From NCBI GenBank assembly GCA_964418745.1, contig CAYQMX010000001.1, forward strand, positions 248,001 to 312,000: a DNA stretch of 64,000 bases. The letters are read 5' to 3'. Positions 28,509 to 39,021 of this stretch are shown piece after piece (positions within the stretch are counted from its first letter, which is position 1; every line of letters starts with the position of its first letter). A program made the position numbers and the translations under genes. The notes beneath the pieces were generated by a model. That model searched no databases and was not told the DNA's origin. It saw only the letters and a program-made list of their open reading frames with translations. The stretch is from Scleromatobacter sp964418745 (GTDB lineage: Bacteria > Pseudomonadota > Gammaproteobacteria > Burkholderiales > Burkholderiaceae_C).

Positions 28509-29852
28509 ATGAGCCCTGTTCCACCCGCCCATCTCGCCGCCGATTTCCTGTCCGCGGGCATCCGCGACGTCGAGTGCCTGTTCCCCGACGTGTCCGGCTA
28601 CCCGCGCGGCAAGCTGATGCCGGCCACGGCGTTCGCCGGCGGCGCCGAACTGCGCATCGCGCAGGCGATCCCGATGCAGTGCATCACCGGCGACTATTCC
28701 TACGACCCGATCTTTCCCGACCAGGATCCGGACGTGCTGCTGGTGCCCGACTACGCCACCGTCAAGCCCGTGCCCTGGGCCAGCGTGCCGCGCGCCATGG
28801 CGATCCACGACTGCTTCGAGCTCACCGGCGAGCCGTGCCAGTTCGCCCCGCGCACCATCCTGCGCGACGTGATGGCGCGCTACGAGCGCCGCGGCCTGCG
28901 TCCGGTCGTCGCGCCCGAGATCGAGTTCTACCTGACCGCGCCCAACGACGATCCCGCGCAGCCGCTGCGCGCACCCGCGCTGCGCGGCGGCCGCACCGAG
29001 GTGGGCCAGTCGGCGTTCAGCCTCAACACGCTCAACGAGCACGCCGCGTTCTGGGACGAGTTCCGCACGACGCTGGAACTCCTGGGCGTGCGCGCCGACA
29101 CCTGGATCCACGAGGTGGGCCTGACCCAGTTCGAGATCAACCTGCTGCACGACGACCCGCTGGTCGTCGCCGACCAGGCCTTCCTGTTCAAGTACGCAGC
29201 CAAGGAAGTGGCGCTCAAGCACGGCATGAACGCCGTGTTCATGGCCAAGCCGATCGCGCACCAGCCGGGCAGCTCGATGCACCTGCACCAGAGCGTGGTC
29301 GACGCCGACGGCCGCAACGTGTTCAGCAACGCCGACGGCAGCGAGAGCGTGCTGTTTCGCCAGTACATCGCCGGCCTGCAGGCCAACCTGCCCAACCTGA
29401 TGCTGCTGTTCGCGCCGTTCGTGAATTCGTATCGCCGCTTCGTCAAGGGCAGCCAGGCGCCGGTCAACTTCCACTGGGGCCACGACAACCGCACCGCCGG
29501 CCTGCGCATCCCCAAGAGCGGCCCGGCCGCGCGCCGCGTCGAGAACCGCGTCGCGGGCGCCGACGCCAACCCCTACCTGGTGATCGCCGCCACGCTGGCC
29601 GCCGGCCTGGACGGCATCGAGCGCGCGCTGCCGCCCACCGAGCCGATGCACGACAGCGCCTACGAGCACGCCCACACGCTGGCGCGCACGTTCGTCGCGG
29701 CCCACGAGGACTTCCTGCGCGACGGCGTGGCGGCGCGGCTGTTCGGCCAGCGCTTCGTCAGCGCCTACGCCTCGGTCAAGGAGATCGAGTTCGAGAGCTA
29801 CCTCGCCGAGATCGGCGCGTGGGAGCGCCGCTTCCTGGCGCCGCAGGCATGA
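28509..29852 (+). CDS. Glutamine synthetase-family ligase (PuuA/gamma-glutamylpolyamine type)
   Basis: The 447-residue protein has a full glutamine synthetase fold: VECLFPDVSGYPRGKLMP, the metal and glutamate motif APEIEFYLTAP, FEINLLHDDPL, HLHQS and the ATP/glutamate motif HWGHDNRTAGLRIP. The first motif and the length match gamma-glutamylputrescine synthetases rather than GlnA, which is longer. The enzyme would join glutamate to an amine, probably a polyamine. No puuBCD homologues are in the window. Its stop overlaps the next gene by 4 bp (ATGA 29849-29852), so at least three genes read as one unit to 32003. Confidence 0.83.
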   Translation: MSPVPPAHLAADFLSAGIRDVECLFPDVSGYPRGKLMPATAFAGGAELRIAQAIPMQCITGDYSYDPIFPDQDPDVLLVPDYATVKPVPWASVPRAMAIHDCFELTGEPCQFAPRTILRDVMARYERRGLRPVVAPEIEFYLTAPNDDPAQPLRAPALRGGRTEVGQSAFSLNTLNEHAAFWDEFRTTLELLGVRADTWIHEVGLTQFEINLLHDDPLVVADQAFLFKYAAKEVALKHGMNAVFMAKPIAHQPGSSMHLHQSVVDADGRNVFSNADGSESVLFRQYIAGLQANLPNLMLLFAPFVNSYRRFVKGSQAPVNFHWGHDNRTAGLRIPKSGPAARRVENRVAGADANPYLVIAATLAAGLDGIERALPPTEPMHDSAYEHAHTLARTFVAAHEDFLRDGVAARLFGQRFVSAYASVKEIEFESYLAEIGAWERRFLAPQA

Positions 29853-31117
29853 CGCAGGTCGCCGCGGTCGTCGGCGCCGGCCCGGCCGGGCTGATGGCCG
29901 CCAGCGTGGCGCAGGCGCACGGCGTGCAGGTGCACGTGTTCGACGCGATGCCGTCGGTCGGCCGCAAGTTCCTGCTGGCCGGCATCGGTGGGCTGAACCT
30001 GACGCACTCCGAGCCGATGCCGGATTTTCGCGCGCGCGACGCGCAGCGCGCGCCCGCGCTGGCACCGGCGCTCGAGGCCTTCGGCCCCGAGGCGGTGCGG
30101 GCGTGGGCACAGGAGCTGGGCATCCCGACCTTCGTGGGCACCTCGGGCCGCGTGTTCCCGAAGGACATGAAGGCCGCGCCGCTGCTGCGCGCCTGGCTGC
30201 ATCGCCTGCGGGCCGGCGGCGACGGCCGGCCGCCGGTGCAGTTCCACATGCGCCAGCGCTGGCTGGGCTGGGCCGACGACGGCCGCACGCTGCGCTTCGC
30301 CGCCCCGGCCGGCGAGCACATGTTCGCCGCCGACGCCACGGTGCTGGCGCTGGGCGGCGCGAGCTGGTCGCGGCTGGGCTCCGACGGCGCCTGGGTGCCG
30401 CTGCTGGCCGCGCGCGGCGTCGACATCGCGCCGCTGCGCGCCAGCAACTGCGGCTTCGACGTGGCGCCCACCGGTCCGGATCGCAGCGGCTGGAGCGCGC
30501 ACCTGCGCGAACGCTTCGCCGGCGAGCCGGTCAAGCCGGTGGTCGTCACGGCGGCGGACGCGGCCGGCGTGATGCATCGACAGCAGGGCGAGTTCGTGGT
30601 GACGGCCACCGGCATCGAGGGCAGCCTCGTCTACGCGTTCTCCGCCGGCCTGCGCGAGGCCATCGCCGCGCAGGGCAGCGCCACGCTGACGCTGGACCTG
30701 CTGCCGCAGCACTCGCTGGCCCAGGTGCTGGCCGAGACGCGACGGCCGCGCGGCACGCGCAGCCTGTCCACGCACCTGAAGAGCCGGCTGCACCTGCAGG
30801 GCGTGAAGATGGGCCTGCTGCACGAACTGCTGGCGCCAGCGCAGCTGGCCGACCCCGACGTGCTGGCCGGCTTCATCAAGGCGCTGCCGCTGGTGGTGTC
30901 CGCCGCGCGGCCCCTCGACGAGGCGATCAGCACCGCCGGCGGCGTTCGCTTCGAGGCGCTGGACGCCGGCCTGATGGTGCGTGCGCTGCCGGGCCTGTTC
31001 ATTGCCGGCGAGATGCTCGATTGGGAGGCGCCCACCGGCGGCTACCTGCTCACCGCCTGCCTGGCCACCGGCCGCCTGGCCGGCCAGGGCGTGGCCGACC
31101 GCCTGGGCGCGCGCTGA
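29849..31117 (+). CDS. BaiN/HI0933-like flavoprotein (TIGR03862 family)
   Basis: The 422-residue FAD protein has an N-terminal dinucleotide motif VVGAGPAGLMAASVA, the signature GRKFLLAGIGGLNLTHSE and VFPKDMKAAPLLRAWLHRL, plus STAGGVRFEALDAGLM and FIAGEMLDWEAPTGGYLL near the end. This is the HI0933/BaiN fold, with a characteristic inserted domain; the LLAGIGGLNLT form is the TIGR03862 subgroup. Members are oxidoreductases of mostly unknown substrate. ATG 29849 overlaps the ligase stop. It is followed by a hydrolase one base after its stop, so the three genes are very likely co-transcribed. Confidence 0.85.
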   Translation: MTQVAAVVGAGPAGLMAASVAQAHGVQVHVFDAMPSVGRKFLLAGIGGLNLTHSEPMPDFRARDAQRAPALAPALEAFGPEAVRAWAQELGIPTFVGTSGRVFPKDMKAAPLLRAWLHRLRAGGDGRPPVQFHMRQRWLGWADDGRTLRFAAPAGEHMFAADATVLALGGASWSRLGSDGAWVPLLAARGVDIAPLRASNCGFDVAPTGPDRSGWSAHLRERFAGEPVKPVVVTAADAAGVMHRQQGEFVVTATGIEGSLVYAFSAGLREAIAAQGSATLTLDLLPQHSLAQVLAETRRPRGTRSLSTHLKSRLHLQGVKMGLLHELLAPAQLADPDVLAGFIKALPLVVSAARPLDEAISTAGGVRFEALDAGLMVRALPGLFIAGEMLDWEAPTGGYLLTACLATGRLAGQGVADRLGAR

Positions 31118-31118
31118 C

Positions 31119-32003
31119 ATGAAGATTCTTTCCAACGGCCTGATGATCGAGGTGGACGACCAGGGGCGCCGCGACGCACCGGTCGTGCTGCTGGTGATGG
31201 GCCTGGGCATGCAGCTCACCGGCTGGCCCGAGGAGCTGGTGCAACTGCTTCTGGACCACGGCTTTCGGGTCGTGCGCTTCGACAACCGCGACGCCGGGCT
31301 GAGCGACGGCTTCGGCCATGCCGGGGTGCCCAACATCGCGCTGAACGCGCTGCGCCACCTGGTGCGCCTGCCGGTGCGCGCGCCCTACGCGCTCAAGGAC
31401 ATGGCCGCCGACGCCGTCGGCGTGCTGGACGCGCTGGGCATCGCCCGCGCACACGTGGTCGGCGCCTCTCTGGGCGGCATGATCTCGCAGCACGTGGCCG
31501 CCACGCATGCGCATCGGGTGGCCAGCCTCGGGTTGATCATGACCACCAGCGGCTCGCGGCGCCTGCCTGGGCCGACGCTGCAGGCGCGGCGCGCGCTGCT
31601 GTCGCAGCCGGCCAACCGCGATCCGGAGACGCTGGTCTCGCACGCGATCAGCGTCTTCACCGCCATCGGCAGCCCGGCCTACAAACCGGCGCCGGCCGAC
31701 CTGCGCCGGCGCATCGAAGCCAGCGTCGCGCGCGCTTCGCGCCCGGCGGGCTCGGCGCGCCAGTTGCTGGCCATCGCGGCGGACGGCGACCGCACGCCGC
31801 TGCTGGCGCGCATCCAGGCACCGACGCAGGTGATCCACGGCGTGCAGGATCCGCTGGTGCCGGTGACCAGCGGCCGCGACCTGGTGGCGCGCATCGCCGG
31901 CGCCCGCGGCGACTTCATCGAGGGCATGGGCCACGACCTGCCGCAGGCGCTGCTGGGGCGCATCGCGCAAGGCATCGCCGACAACGCGCGGCGCGCAATC
32001 TGA
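31119..32003 (+). CDS. Alpha/beta hydrolase
   Basis: The 294-residue soluble hydrolase shows LLVMGLGMQLTGWP (oxyanion region), RFDNRDAGLSDGF, the nucleophile elbow VGASLGGMISQ, QDPLVPV (acid) and GMGHDLPQALLG (catalytic His). The combination, with an FDNRDAGLS strand, is shared by many uncharacterised proteobacterial esterases. ATG 31119 starts 1 base after the TGA of the flavoprotein. No signal peptide is visible. It closes the three-gene unit beginning at 28509. The substrate is unknown. Confidence 0.83.
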   Translation: MKILSNGLMIEVDDQGRRDAPVVLLVMGLGMQLTGWPEELVQLLLDHGFRVVRFDNRDAGLSDGFGHAGVPNIALNALRHLVRLPVRAPYALKDMAADAVGVLDALGIARAHVVGASLGGMISQHVAATHAHRVASLGLIMTTSGSRRLPGPTLQARRALLSQPANRDPETLVSHAISVFTAIGSPAYKPAPADLRRRIEASVARASRPAGSARQLLAIAADGDRTPLLARIQAPTQVIHGVQDPLVPVTSGRDLVARIAGARGDFIEGMGHDLPQALLGRIAQGIADNARRAI

Positions 32004-32301
32004 ACGTCGGCGTGTCGCCGGCGCGCCGGCCGGCGGCGGCGCGAACGGGTCCGCGACCGCGTCGAGCCGCCCGCCCGCTCGCGGCCGGAACGGGCGCGCG
32101 AACGACGGCGCCACCGTGGTGCCCCGCCAACGCGGCAGCGCCGGCACGGGTGGCATGCACCAGGGCAGGGCCCGGATCCGAGCGCGGCGAAGGGATTTCC
32201 GCGCCCGGACGCGCATGAAAAAGGGCCGATCGGTCGCCCGATCGGCCCTGCGTCTGCGGTGGCCGGAGGCGCCCCGCGGGTCGCCTCCGGCGTCCGTGCG
32301 C
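32004..32301. other. Intergenic spacer, no gene seen
   Basis: This 298-bp spacer lies between the stop of the hydrolase and the stop of the S53 peptidase, which converge. It is G+C-rich with several GCCGGC hairpin-capable runs (32015-32040). Its only clear element is the minus-strand terminator at 32218-32248. Open frames through it have no recognisable product. Confidence 0.6.
32218..32248 (-). terminator. Rho-independent terminator of the S53 peptidase gene
   Basis: On the minus strand an 11-bp perfect stem GGGCCGATCGG / CCGATCGGCCC (32223-32233 with 32238-32248, 4-base loop) is followed by five T residues. It lies 54 bp past the peptidase stop. The G+C-rich stem with a T run is canonical. 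Confidence 0.9.
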
Positions 32302-34728
32302 CTACTGCACGTTCACGGCCACGTCGTCGAGGACGAACGAGGTCGCAAGCGAGGAGTCTTCCGTGCCCGTGAACTTCAGGGTCACCGTCTTGCCGATGTA
32401 GGCGTTCAGGCTGATCGTCTTCAGCACGTAGCCGGTGGCGGCGTTGGCGTTGGAGTACGTCGCCAGCGTCGTCGTCGTCGTGCCGCTGGTCACGCCGACC
32501 GTCAGCTTGTCGTACGCCGTGGTGCCGGTTTCCTTCGTGTCGATGTGCAGGTAGAACGTCAGCGTGGCGGACGTTTTGCCGGCCGGGATCGTGATCGACT
32601 GCGACGCGGAATCCGTGTGGGTCGAGCCGTAGCCGTCCAGCCACAGGAAGCCGGTGCCGCCGTGCGCGGTCTGGCCGGTGCAGGTCGCGTTCGTGCAGAA
32701 CACGCCCGAAGTCACCGTCCACGGGGACGCCGAGGTCTCGAAGCCGCCGTTGGTCACGACGTTGGTCGCCCCGCCGCCGCCCGAGCTCGACACGGTCACC
32801 GAGGCCGTCTTGGAGGCCGAGACGCCGCCGCTGTCCTTGACGGTTTCCGTCACGGTGTACGTGCCGGCGGCCGTGTAGGTGTGCGTCGGGCTCTTGACCG
32901 TCGAGGTGCCGCCGTCGCCGAAGGTCCACGCGTAGGAGCTGATCGTGCCGCCGACGTCGCTGGAGCTGTCGGTGAAGGTGGCGGTCAGGCCCGAGGTGGC
33001 GGTGCTGAAGTTGGCCGTCGGCGTGGTGCCGCCGCCGCCGCCGCCCGAGAACGCGGCGGAGAAGTTGGCGATCTGCACCGAGCCGTAGCCGGAGGCGTAG
33101 TCCCAGCCGGTGGCCGCGGCGTAGCCCTGGTTGCCCGAGGTCACGTCATGGAACCAGCCCGGGTTCGCCGCGGCGCCCTGGTAGAGGGTCTGCGCCGGGT
33201 ACGGCAGCGTGTTGCCGTGCGCGGCCTGGATGCGGGTCCAGAAGCCGGCCCACAGCGGCGCGGCCAGGCTGGTGCCGCCGATCTGCGCGTTGCTGCCGTT
33301 GACCAGCACGAGCGCGCCGGAGTTGGGCGAGGCGTCGAACGAGATGTCCGGCACGCCGCGCTTGGTGGAGGTGCCGAGCACGCCCGCGGCGGTCTGCCAG
33401 CTGGGTGCGTTTTCCGTCAGCGACGGACCGCCGCCGGCGCCGCCCGAGGACGACTGCTGGCAGGTGGACGCGCTGGAGCAGGCCCACACCGTCTCGCTGT
33501 TCCAGGTGCCGCCCGTGGACGACAGCGTGGTGCCGCCGATGGCCATCACGTACGGCGAGACGGCCGGGTAGCTCTGCGCCTTGCCCGCGGTCGCGCCGCA
33601 TTCGTAGGCGCCCGAGTCGCCCGACGAGACCGAGAACATCTGGCCTTGCGCGACGGCGGTCTGGAAGATCTGGTCCTGCGACGCCTCGACCGAGCCTTCG
33701 TCGGTCTCGCAGCCGCCCAGCGACACGTTGATCGCGCGCGCCAGGTTGTCGGTGACGGCCTTGTTGTAGCCCAGGGACAGCGCGGCGTCGCTCAGGTCGG
33801 TGACGTTGTACAGGATCATGTGCGAGATCGAGCCGCCGGCGGCGGCGAGCGAGCTCTGCGAGTCCATGTTCCATTCGTCGGTGCCCGACGTGCTGGTGCC
33901 GGCGGTGCCGACCACGGTGGTGGTGACGTTGGGCACCGGGTAGCCGGCGCTGGAGGCGAAGCTCTTCAGGTCGGTGATGGTCTGCGTGACCTTGCCCGAC
34001 GTGATGATGCCGATGGTGCCGGTGGTGGCGCTCGGCAGGCTGGAGGCGCCGTAGATCGAGGCGAAGTTGGGGATGCTGACGCCCGTGACCGCTTGCGGGG
34101 TGACCGCTTCCGGCGACGCCTCGATGCGGCGCGCGTGCGTGTGCATCAGGTGGACGTTCTGCAGGCCGATGACGCCCAGCACCGAGGTCGACAGGTGCGC
34201 GGGGATCAGCGCGTCGGTGACGTTGGCGTAGGCCCGGCGGCCGCCGACGTTGTACTCGTGCAGGTCGGCCTTGAACGCGGTGCGGATGGCGCCGGCGCCG
34301 CCGGTGGCGCTCACCAGCAGGTTGTTCGGCGCGACTTCGATCTTGCTGAAGCCCTGGGCGCGCAGGTAGTTCACCACTTCCTGGGCCTGGGCGGCCGTCG
34401 GCGCATGCCGGGCCATGAATTCGGCGGACGTCAGCGGGCGCACGCCGGGGGCGCCGCTCATGAGCTTGGCGGTCAGGGCGTCCAGCTCGGGCTTGTTGCG
34501 CAGCTTCAGGGAGACGACGATGTCGACCTGCTCGCCGGCCTTCAGGGGGGCGACGTGGACGGCAGCGCGCGGATCGTGGGCCTTGGTGCTCGTGGCGACC
34601 CACGCTTCGGTGGTGGCGGCCTGCGCGGAAACGGCGAAGGCGCCGGCCAGGAGGGCCGCCAGGACGGTCATCCTGCCGGTGCCGGCCGAAGGAGCCTGCC
34701 GGCTCGAAGCTTGTCCTTGATTCTTCAT
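32302..34728 (-). CDS. Secreted S53 (sedolisin/kumamolisin-type) peptidase with PKD and C-terminal domains
   Basis: The 808-residue precursor has an extended n-region and signal peptide (cleavage near Ala37), a pro-kumamolisin activation domain (about 55-205) and an S53 catalytic domain (about 215-560). The triad is visible: Glu285 and Asp289 in EWNMD, oxyanion Asp371 in SSGDSGA, and Ser487 in IGGTSLAAP. Calcium-site Asps 528 and 543 are in FHDVTSG and GWDYASG. Then come a Gly-rich linker, a PKD domain (568-648) and a C-terminal beta-sandwich (655-808). Such enzymes degrade protein at acid pH outside the cell; a T2SS route is likely. It ends in a strong terminator. The long upstream spacer should hold its promoter. 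Confidence 0.9.
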   Translation of the reverse strand: MKNQGQASSRQAPSAGTGRMTVLAALLAGAFAVSAQAATTEAWVATSTKAHDPRAAVHVAPLKAGEQVDIVVSLKLRNKPELDALTAKLMSGAPGVRPLTSAEFMARHAPTAAQAQEVVNYLRAQGFSKIEVAPNNLLVSATGGAGAIRTAFKADLHEYNVGGRRAYANVTDALIPAHLSTSVLGVIGLQNVHLMHTHARRIEASPEAVTPQAVTGVSIPNFASIYGASSLPSATTGTIGIITSGKVTQTITDLKSFASSAGYPVPNVTTTVVGTAGTSTSGTDEWNMDSQSSLAAAGGSISHMILYNVTDLSDAALSLGYNKAVTDNLARAINVSLGGCETDEGSVEASQDQIFQTAVAQGQMFSVSSGDSGAYECGATAGKAQSYPAVSPYVMAIGGTTLSSTGGTWNSETVWACSSASTCQQSSSGGAGGGPSLTENAPSWQTAAGVLGTSTKRGVPDISFDASPNSGALVLVNGSNAQIGGTSLAAPLWAGFWTRIQAAHGNTLPYPAQTLYQGAAANPGWFHDVTSGNQGYAAATGWDYASGYGSVQIANFSAAFSGGGGGGTTPTANFSTATSGLTATFTDSSSDVGGTISSYAWTFGDGGTSTVKSPTHTYTAAGTYTVTETVKDSGGVSASKTASVTVSSSGGGGATNVVTNGGFETSASPWTVTSGVFCTNATCTGQTAHGGTGFLWLDGYGSTHTDSASQSITIPAGKTSATLTFYLHIDTKETGTTAYDKLTVGVTSGTTTTTLATYSNANAATGYVLKTISLNAYIGKTVTLKFTGTEDSSLATSFVLDDVAVNVQ

Positions 34729-35130
34729 GGAACTCTTCTCCTAATCGATGGGTCAGTTCACGCAATTCGTTGACGTGAATTTTTGCTATGTGAGCGGCAG
34801 GTCGATTTTGTCGGTGTCGCTCGTGGAAGCATCGCGGTCACCGATCTGGGTTATCCATTTCGGGGGGAGGTCGTCGATGCAGGCGCCGATTCTGTGCCGC
34901 CGCAATATCTGCGGTATCAGGTCGAACCCCGAGGGGTATGACGGTGCATTCCCTGCACCTCAACCGTGCAATCTCGCCGACCTGCCCTCGTACGGCGCAG
35001 CGATTCAGCTTCGCGACAGATTCTGCGCGAGAACGCGCATCTTGTTACTCGAGCCCTTGACGACTGATTAATTCCTGCTGTCGCGTCAAATTGCTTCAGG
35101 CCTGAATAAATTCAATATCGAACTCGGTGA

Positions 35131-35147
35131 AATCCCTGTTCGGGATT
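35131..35147. repeat. Palindrome AATCCC-N5-GGGATT
   Basis: Perfect 6-bp arms AATCCC (35131-35136) and GGGATT (35142-35147) flank TGTTC. Its core CCCTGTTCGGG matches CCCNRTTCRGG, shared with the two palindromes at 35224 and 35255. It lies outside any gene. Confidence 0.5.
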
Positions 35148-35196
35148 AGGCGAGGTCCGCGATTCAAATCACCAAAATATTCTCTGGCCTACAACG

Positions 35197-35219
35197 AAAA
35201 ACGCAGCCCGGAGGCTGCG
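35197..35219 (-). terminator. Rho-independent terminator of the malic enzyme gene
   Basis: On the minus strand the stem CGCAGCC/GGCTGCG (35202-35208 with 35213-35219, 4-base loop) is followed by five T residues. It lies about 70 bp beyond the malic enzyme stop at 35290. Confidence 0.85.
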
Positions 35220-35223
35220 TGGA

Positions 35224-35239
35224 TACCCGATTCGGGGTA
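35224..35239. repeat. Palindrome TACCC-N6-GGGTA, copy 1
   Basis: TACCCGATTCGGGGTA is a palindrome with 5-bp arms, extended to ATACCC/GGGTAT. It lies in the 3' trailer of the malic enzyme gene, just outside its terminator. Core CCCGATTCGGG (35226-35236). Confidence 0.55.
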
Positions 35240-35254
35240 TTCGAGTGAGCGCAA

Positions 35255-35270
35255 TACCCAATTCAGGGTA
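35255..35270. repeat. Palindrome TACCC-N6-GGGTA, copy 2
   Basis: TACCCAATTCAGGGTA repeats the palindrome at 35224, starting 31 bp later, about three helical turns. Core CCCAATTCAGG (35257-35267). It lies 20 bp past the malic enzyme stop. No gene starts next to it. Confidence 0.55.
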
Positions 35271-35289
35271 GGGCGCCACAAACTGAATG

Positions 35290-37596
<2,307 letters not shown>

Positions 37597-37708
37597 GATG
37601 TCTCCTTCACGCCGGCACGTCCGCCGGGGGAGGAATCTTGCCACCGTTGTGTAACCGCATGGAAACCCGAGGGCCGCGAGCCTTCGTGGCTGGGGACGCG
37701 AGCCTTCG

Positions 37709-38167
37709 TCAGCGCGGGTCGACGATGGGCGGTGCGCCGGCTTCGGCGACGCCGCAGGCGACCAGGCGCTCGCAATACTGCTGCAGCCGCTGCGAGTCGC
37801 AATGGATCACCAGCGAGTGCACGCGGCCCCAGCGCAGCTCGAACTCGTGGACGCCGGTGTTGGTGCCCCGGGTGCCGTCCGCCAGGGTGAAGGAATCGTC
37901 CCACGCGACCGCCGCCATCGTCTTCCACGGCATGCCGCCAACCACGATCGCGCGGACCTCGAACGCCAGCCCCGGCAGCAGGCGCTGCAGCCGCTCGTAC
38001 CAGCGCGCGGTCGATGCCGCGGTGCGCCGTTCGCCGGCCAAGGCGTGGTGCCCCGGCATCGCGTGCCGGTGCGACGGCGCGAACTGCGCGACGATGCCGT
38101 CGTAGCGGCCCGCATTGATGTCGGCGAAGGCGCGGCGGAGCTTGCGGCGGACGATGGCGTGGTACAT
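37709..38167 (-). CDS. SnoaL/NTF2-like protein
   Basis: The 152-residue protein is an NTF2-fold, SnoaL-like candidate: an N-terminal helix pair (RRKLRRAFADINAGRYDGIVAQF), HHALAGERRT and beta strands with MAAVAWDDSFTLADG and HEFELRWGRVHSLVIHCD. The fold hosts polyketide cyclases and many uncharacterised enzymes. The ATG at 38167 starts at MYHAIVRR. It is divergent from a TetR-family gene, with a TetR-like palindrome between them, so it is the probable regulated target. No substrate is inferred. Confidence 0.72.
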   Translation of the reverse strand: MYHAIVRRKLRRAFADINAGRYDGIVAQFAPSHRHAMPGHHALAGERRTAASTARWYERLQRLLPGLAFEVRAIVVGGMPWKTMAAVAWDDSFTLADGTRGTNTGVHEFELRWGRVHSLVIHCDSQRLQQYCERLVACGVAEAGAPPIVDPR

Positions 38168-38212
38168 GGCGAGCCTCCTGCGGCAGCGTTCGTGCGGGCG
38201 ACCCGCATTGAA

Positions 38213-38227
38213 CTTTACGGTGTAAAG
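38213..38227. promoter_or_regulatory. Candidate TetR operator
   Basis: CTTTAC (38213-38218) and GTAAAG (38222-38227) are exact inverted copies around GGT. The site lies between the SnoaL-like gene start (38167) and the TetR gene start (38258), an A+T-rich island in a G+C-rich context. TetR-family operators often have this 15-bp form. Binding is inferred from position. Confidence 0.6.
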
Positions 38228-38257
38228 ATTAGCGCATCCTGCACTCGGATCCTGCTC

Positions 38258-38956
38258 ATGTCAAGATTCGCCATGTCCTCGACGCCACCCCCCGCCGCCA
38301 GGCGTACCCGCCGCCCGCCCGATCCCCGTCCGTACCACCACGGCGACCTGCGCGTCGCGCTGCTGGACGCCGCCGCGCGCTGGCTCGACGAGCGCGGCGC
38401 CGAGACGCTGACCCTGCGCGAACTGGCGCGCGCGGCGGGCGTTTCGCACGCGGCCCCGTACCACCACTTCGCCGGCCGCGAGGAATTGATGGCGGGCGTC
38501 GCCGAACACGCATTCGACCGCCTCGCCCTGGCACTGGCCGCCGCCGCGACGGCGCCCGACGCCGCCCTGGCGTTGCAGGACATCGGCGAGGCCTACGTTC
38601 GCGAGGCGCTGGCGCACCCGGCCCAGTTCCGGCTGATGTTCGGGCCGATGCTGGCGCGCAAGGCGGAACACCCCGGACTGCAACGCGCGGCCGGGAGCGC
38701 GTTCGCCGTGCTGCTGCGCGCGGCCGAGCGCCATGCGCCCGAACGCGGCCTGGAACTGGCCCTCGCCGGCTGGAGCCTGTCGCACGGGGCCGCCAACCTG
38801 GCCATCGACGGCGCCTTCGGCGACCTGCCCATCGCCGCGGCGCAGGCGCGCGAGCTCGCCCGACTGGACGCGGGCGCCCTGGTGCGACGCATGGTGGCCG
38901 GCCTGCTCCAGCCGCCTGCGCCCCCGGCTGCGCACAGGAAGGGTGGGCGACGCTGA
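38258..38956 (+). CDS. TetR-family regulator
   Basis: The 232-residue protein has an N-terminal basic, Pro-rich leader, then the TetR helix-turn-helix (LRVALLDAAARWLDERGAETLTLRELARAAGVSHAAPYHHF). The remainder is a helical effector domain with FGPMLARKAEHPGLQRAAG, typical of the TetR_C_13/WHG subgroup. Both ATG 38258 and ATG 38273 lie upstream of the domain; the first was kept. The divergent SnoaL-like gene is the likely target. The effector is unknown. Confidence 0.82.
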   Translation: MSRFAMSSTPPPAARRTRRPPDPRPYHHGDLRVALLDAAARWLDERGAETLTLRELARAAGVSHAAPYHHFAGREELMAGVAEHAFDRLALALAAAATAPDAALALQDIGEAYVREALAHPAQFRLMFGPMLARKAEHPGLQRAAGSAFAVLLRAAERHAPERGLELALAGWSLSHGAANLAIDGAFGDLPIAAAQARELARLDAGALVRRMVAGLLQPPAPPAAHRKGGRR

Positions 38957-39021
38957 CGCATTCACCCCGTTTCGCCGCGGCGCCCGTTCAACCGCCATCT
39001 GCCTCGAACAAGGAACCGGCG

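Larger units (their letters stand above)
34729..35289. other. 561-bp lower-G+C intergenic region
   Basis: This spacer between the S53 peptidase start and the malic enzyme stop is visibly less G+C-rich than its surroundings (about half G+C by eye). It should contain the peptidase promoter near its left end. It also holds GGTGCA/TGCACC (34943-34959), AATCCC/GGGATT (35131-35147), the malic enzyme terminator and two TACCC/GGGTA palindromes. Open frames of 70 to 107 codons crossing it have no recognisable domain or good start signals, so no gene is called. Confidence 0.6.
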
